Below, one piece after another: positions 50,970 through 51,107 of a stretch of DNA of 51,107 bases. The notes below the pieces were generated by a model, which saw only the letters and a list, made by a program, of their open reading frames with translations, did no database searches and was not told the DNA's origin. Source of the DNA: Lachnospiraceae bacterium. GTDB lineage: Bacteria; Bacillota; Clostridia; Lachnospirales; Lachnospiraceae. Positions within the stretch are counted from its first letter, which is position 1, and the number at the start of each line of letters is the position of its first letter. The position numbers were made by a program, and so were the translations under genes. The stretch is taken from contig JAFUYB010000065.1 of assembly GCA_017470735.1 (NCBI GenBank), positions 1 to 51,107 on the forward strand, given 5' to 3'.

Positions 50970-51107
50970 GTTAGTGTAAAATTATCGTTGCCTGAAAGAA
51001 GAAGCACAGAACATATATTCTGACAGATATAAAAGGAAGAGAAGGATTGGATCCCACTCTTCCCTATCGGAAAGTTTTCCCTTATTATGTTGGTTTGAGT
51101 TAATTAA

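Noticed and set aside
51035-51063. Hairpin GGAAGAG/CTCTTCC near the right edge
   Set aside because: Seven pairs with a 15-base loop and no T-run. The last 138 bases otherwise show nothing I can support.

Overview
This is a chromosomal segment of a Gram-positive bacterium that looks like a member of the Lachnospiraceae (Clostridia). The support is indirect: strong AGGAGG-type ribosome binding sites, TTGACA/TATAAT promoters with 17-bp spacers, LxxC lipoprotein signals followed by Ser/Asp/Glu-rich tethers, a fused Gld-type ABC permease, a TyrA with an ACT domain, a eukaryote-type NADP isocitrate dehydrogenase and a chvE/mmsAB sugar transporter. Housekeeping genes are moderately GC-rich and tightly packed. 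The accessory genes at about 1.2-2.6 kb and 12.7-18.9 kb are visibly more AT-rich. I saw no rRNA, tRNA, CRISPR array or insertion sequence, and no gene-free stretch above 300 bases.

Layout. 0-2.6 kb: toxin-antitoxin-like genes. These are an AbrB-type antitoxin with the first codons of its partner (minus strand), an orphan RelB/DinJ antitoxin, a Cys-rich C_GCAxxG_C_C protein, and an overlapping gene pair coding an HTH-DUF3990 protein and a 159-residue partner. 2.7-11.6 kb: an oligopeptide (Opp) operon with oversized OppA and OppC, a DUF3899 membrane protein, a small basic protein, an MgtC-like membrane protein and a small conserved protein. 11.6-19.7 kb: an accessory block with 32-bp tandem repeats, a MerR regulator, an apparently frameshifted Rpn/PD-(D/E)XK-like gene between two near-identical hairpins, a three-repeat lipoprotein, an XRE regulator divergent from a DUF4230 protein, an anchored non-specific nuclease, a MntA/HepT pair and an unknown membrane protein. 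20-25 kb: an esterase-like lipoprotein, Nudix hydrolase, Gfo/Idh/MocA oxidoreductase, DegV and PurA. 25-29 kb: a Gld-like ABC exporter and a SEC-C protein. 29-34.7 kb: ThrRS lacking TGS, convergent with the shikimate/tyrosine operon aroF-tyrA-aroA. 34.8-51 kb: an EF-G paralogue, a sugar ABC transporter, leuS-icd, an ABC-F protein, and a run of a coiled-coil protein, NnrD, Alr and a CBS-pair protein.

How genes work together. Opp imports peptides. AroF, AroA and TyrA act in chorismate and tyrosine synthesis. MmsAB/ChvE imports monosaccharides. Alr supplies D-alanine for the wall. The accessory block has the most unusual content. Two nearly identical promoters with 19-bp spacers carrying a GC-rich inverted repeat, the hallmark of MerR-activated promoters, lie before the MerR gene and before the three-repeat lipoprotein, which suggests a private two-gene regulon. 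Operator-like repeats also overlap the promoters of the DUF3990 pair, the MntA/HepT pair and the XRE/DUF4230 pair. The leuS leader is a chain of hairpins with a possible terminator/antiterminator choice and no T-box signature that I can find.
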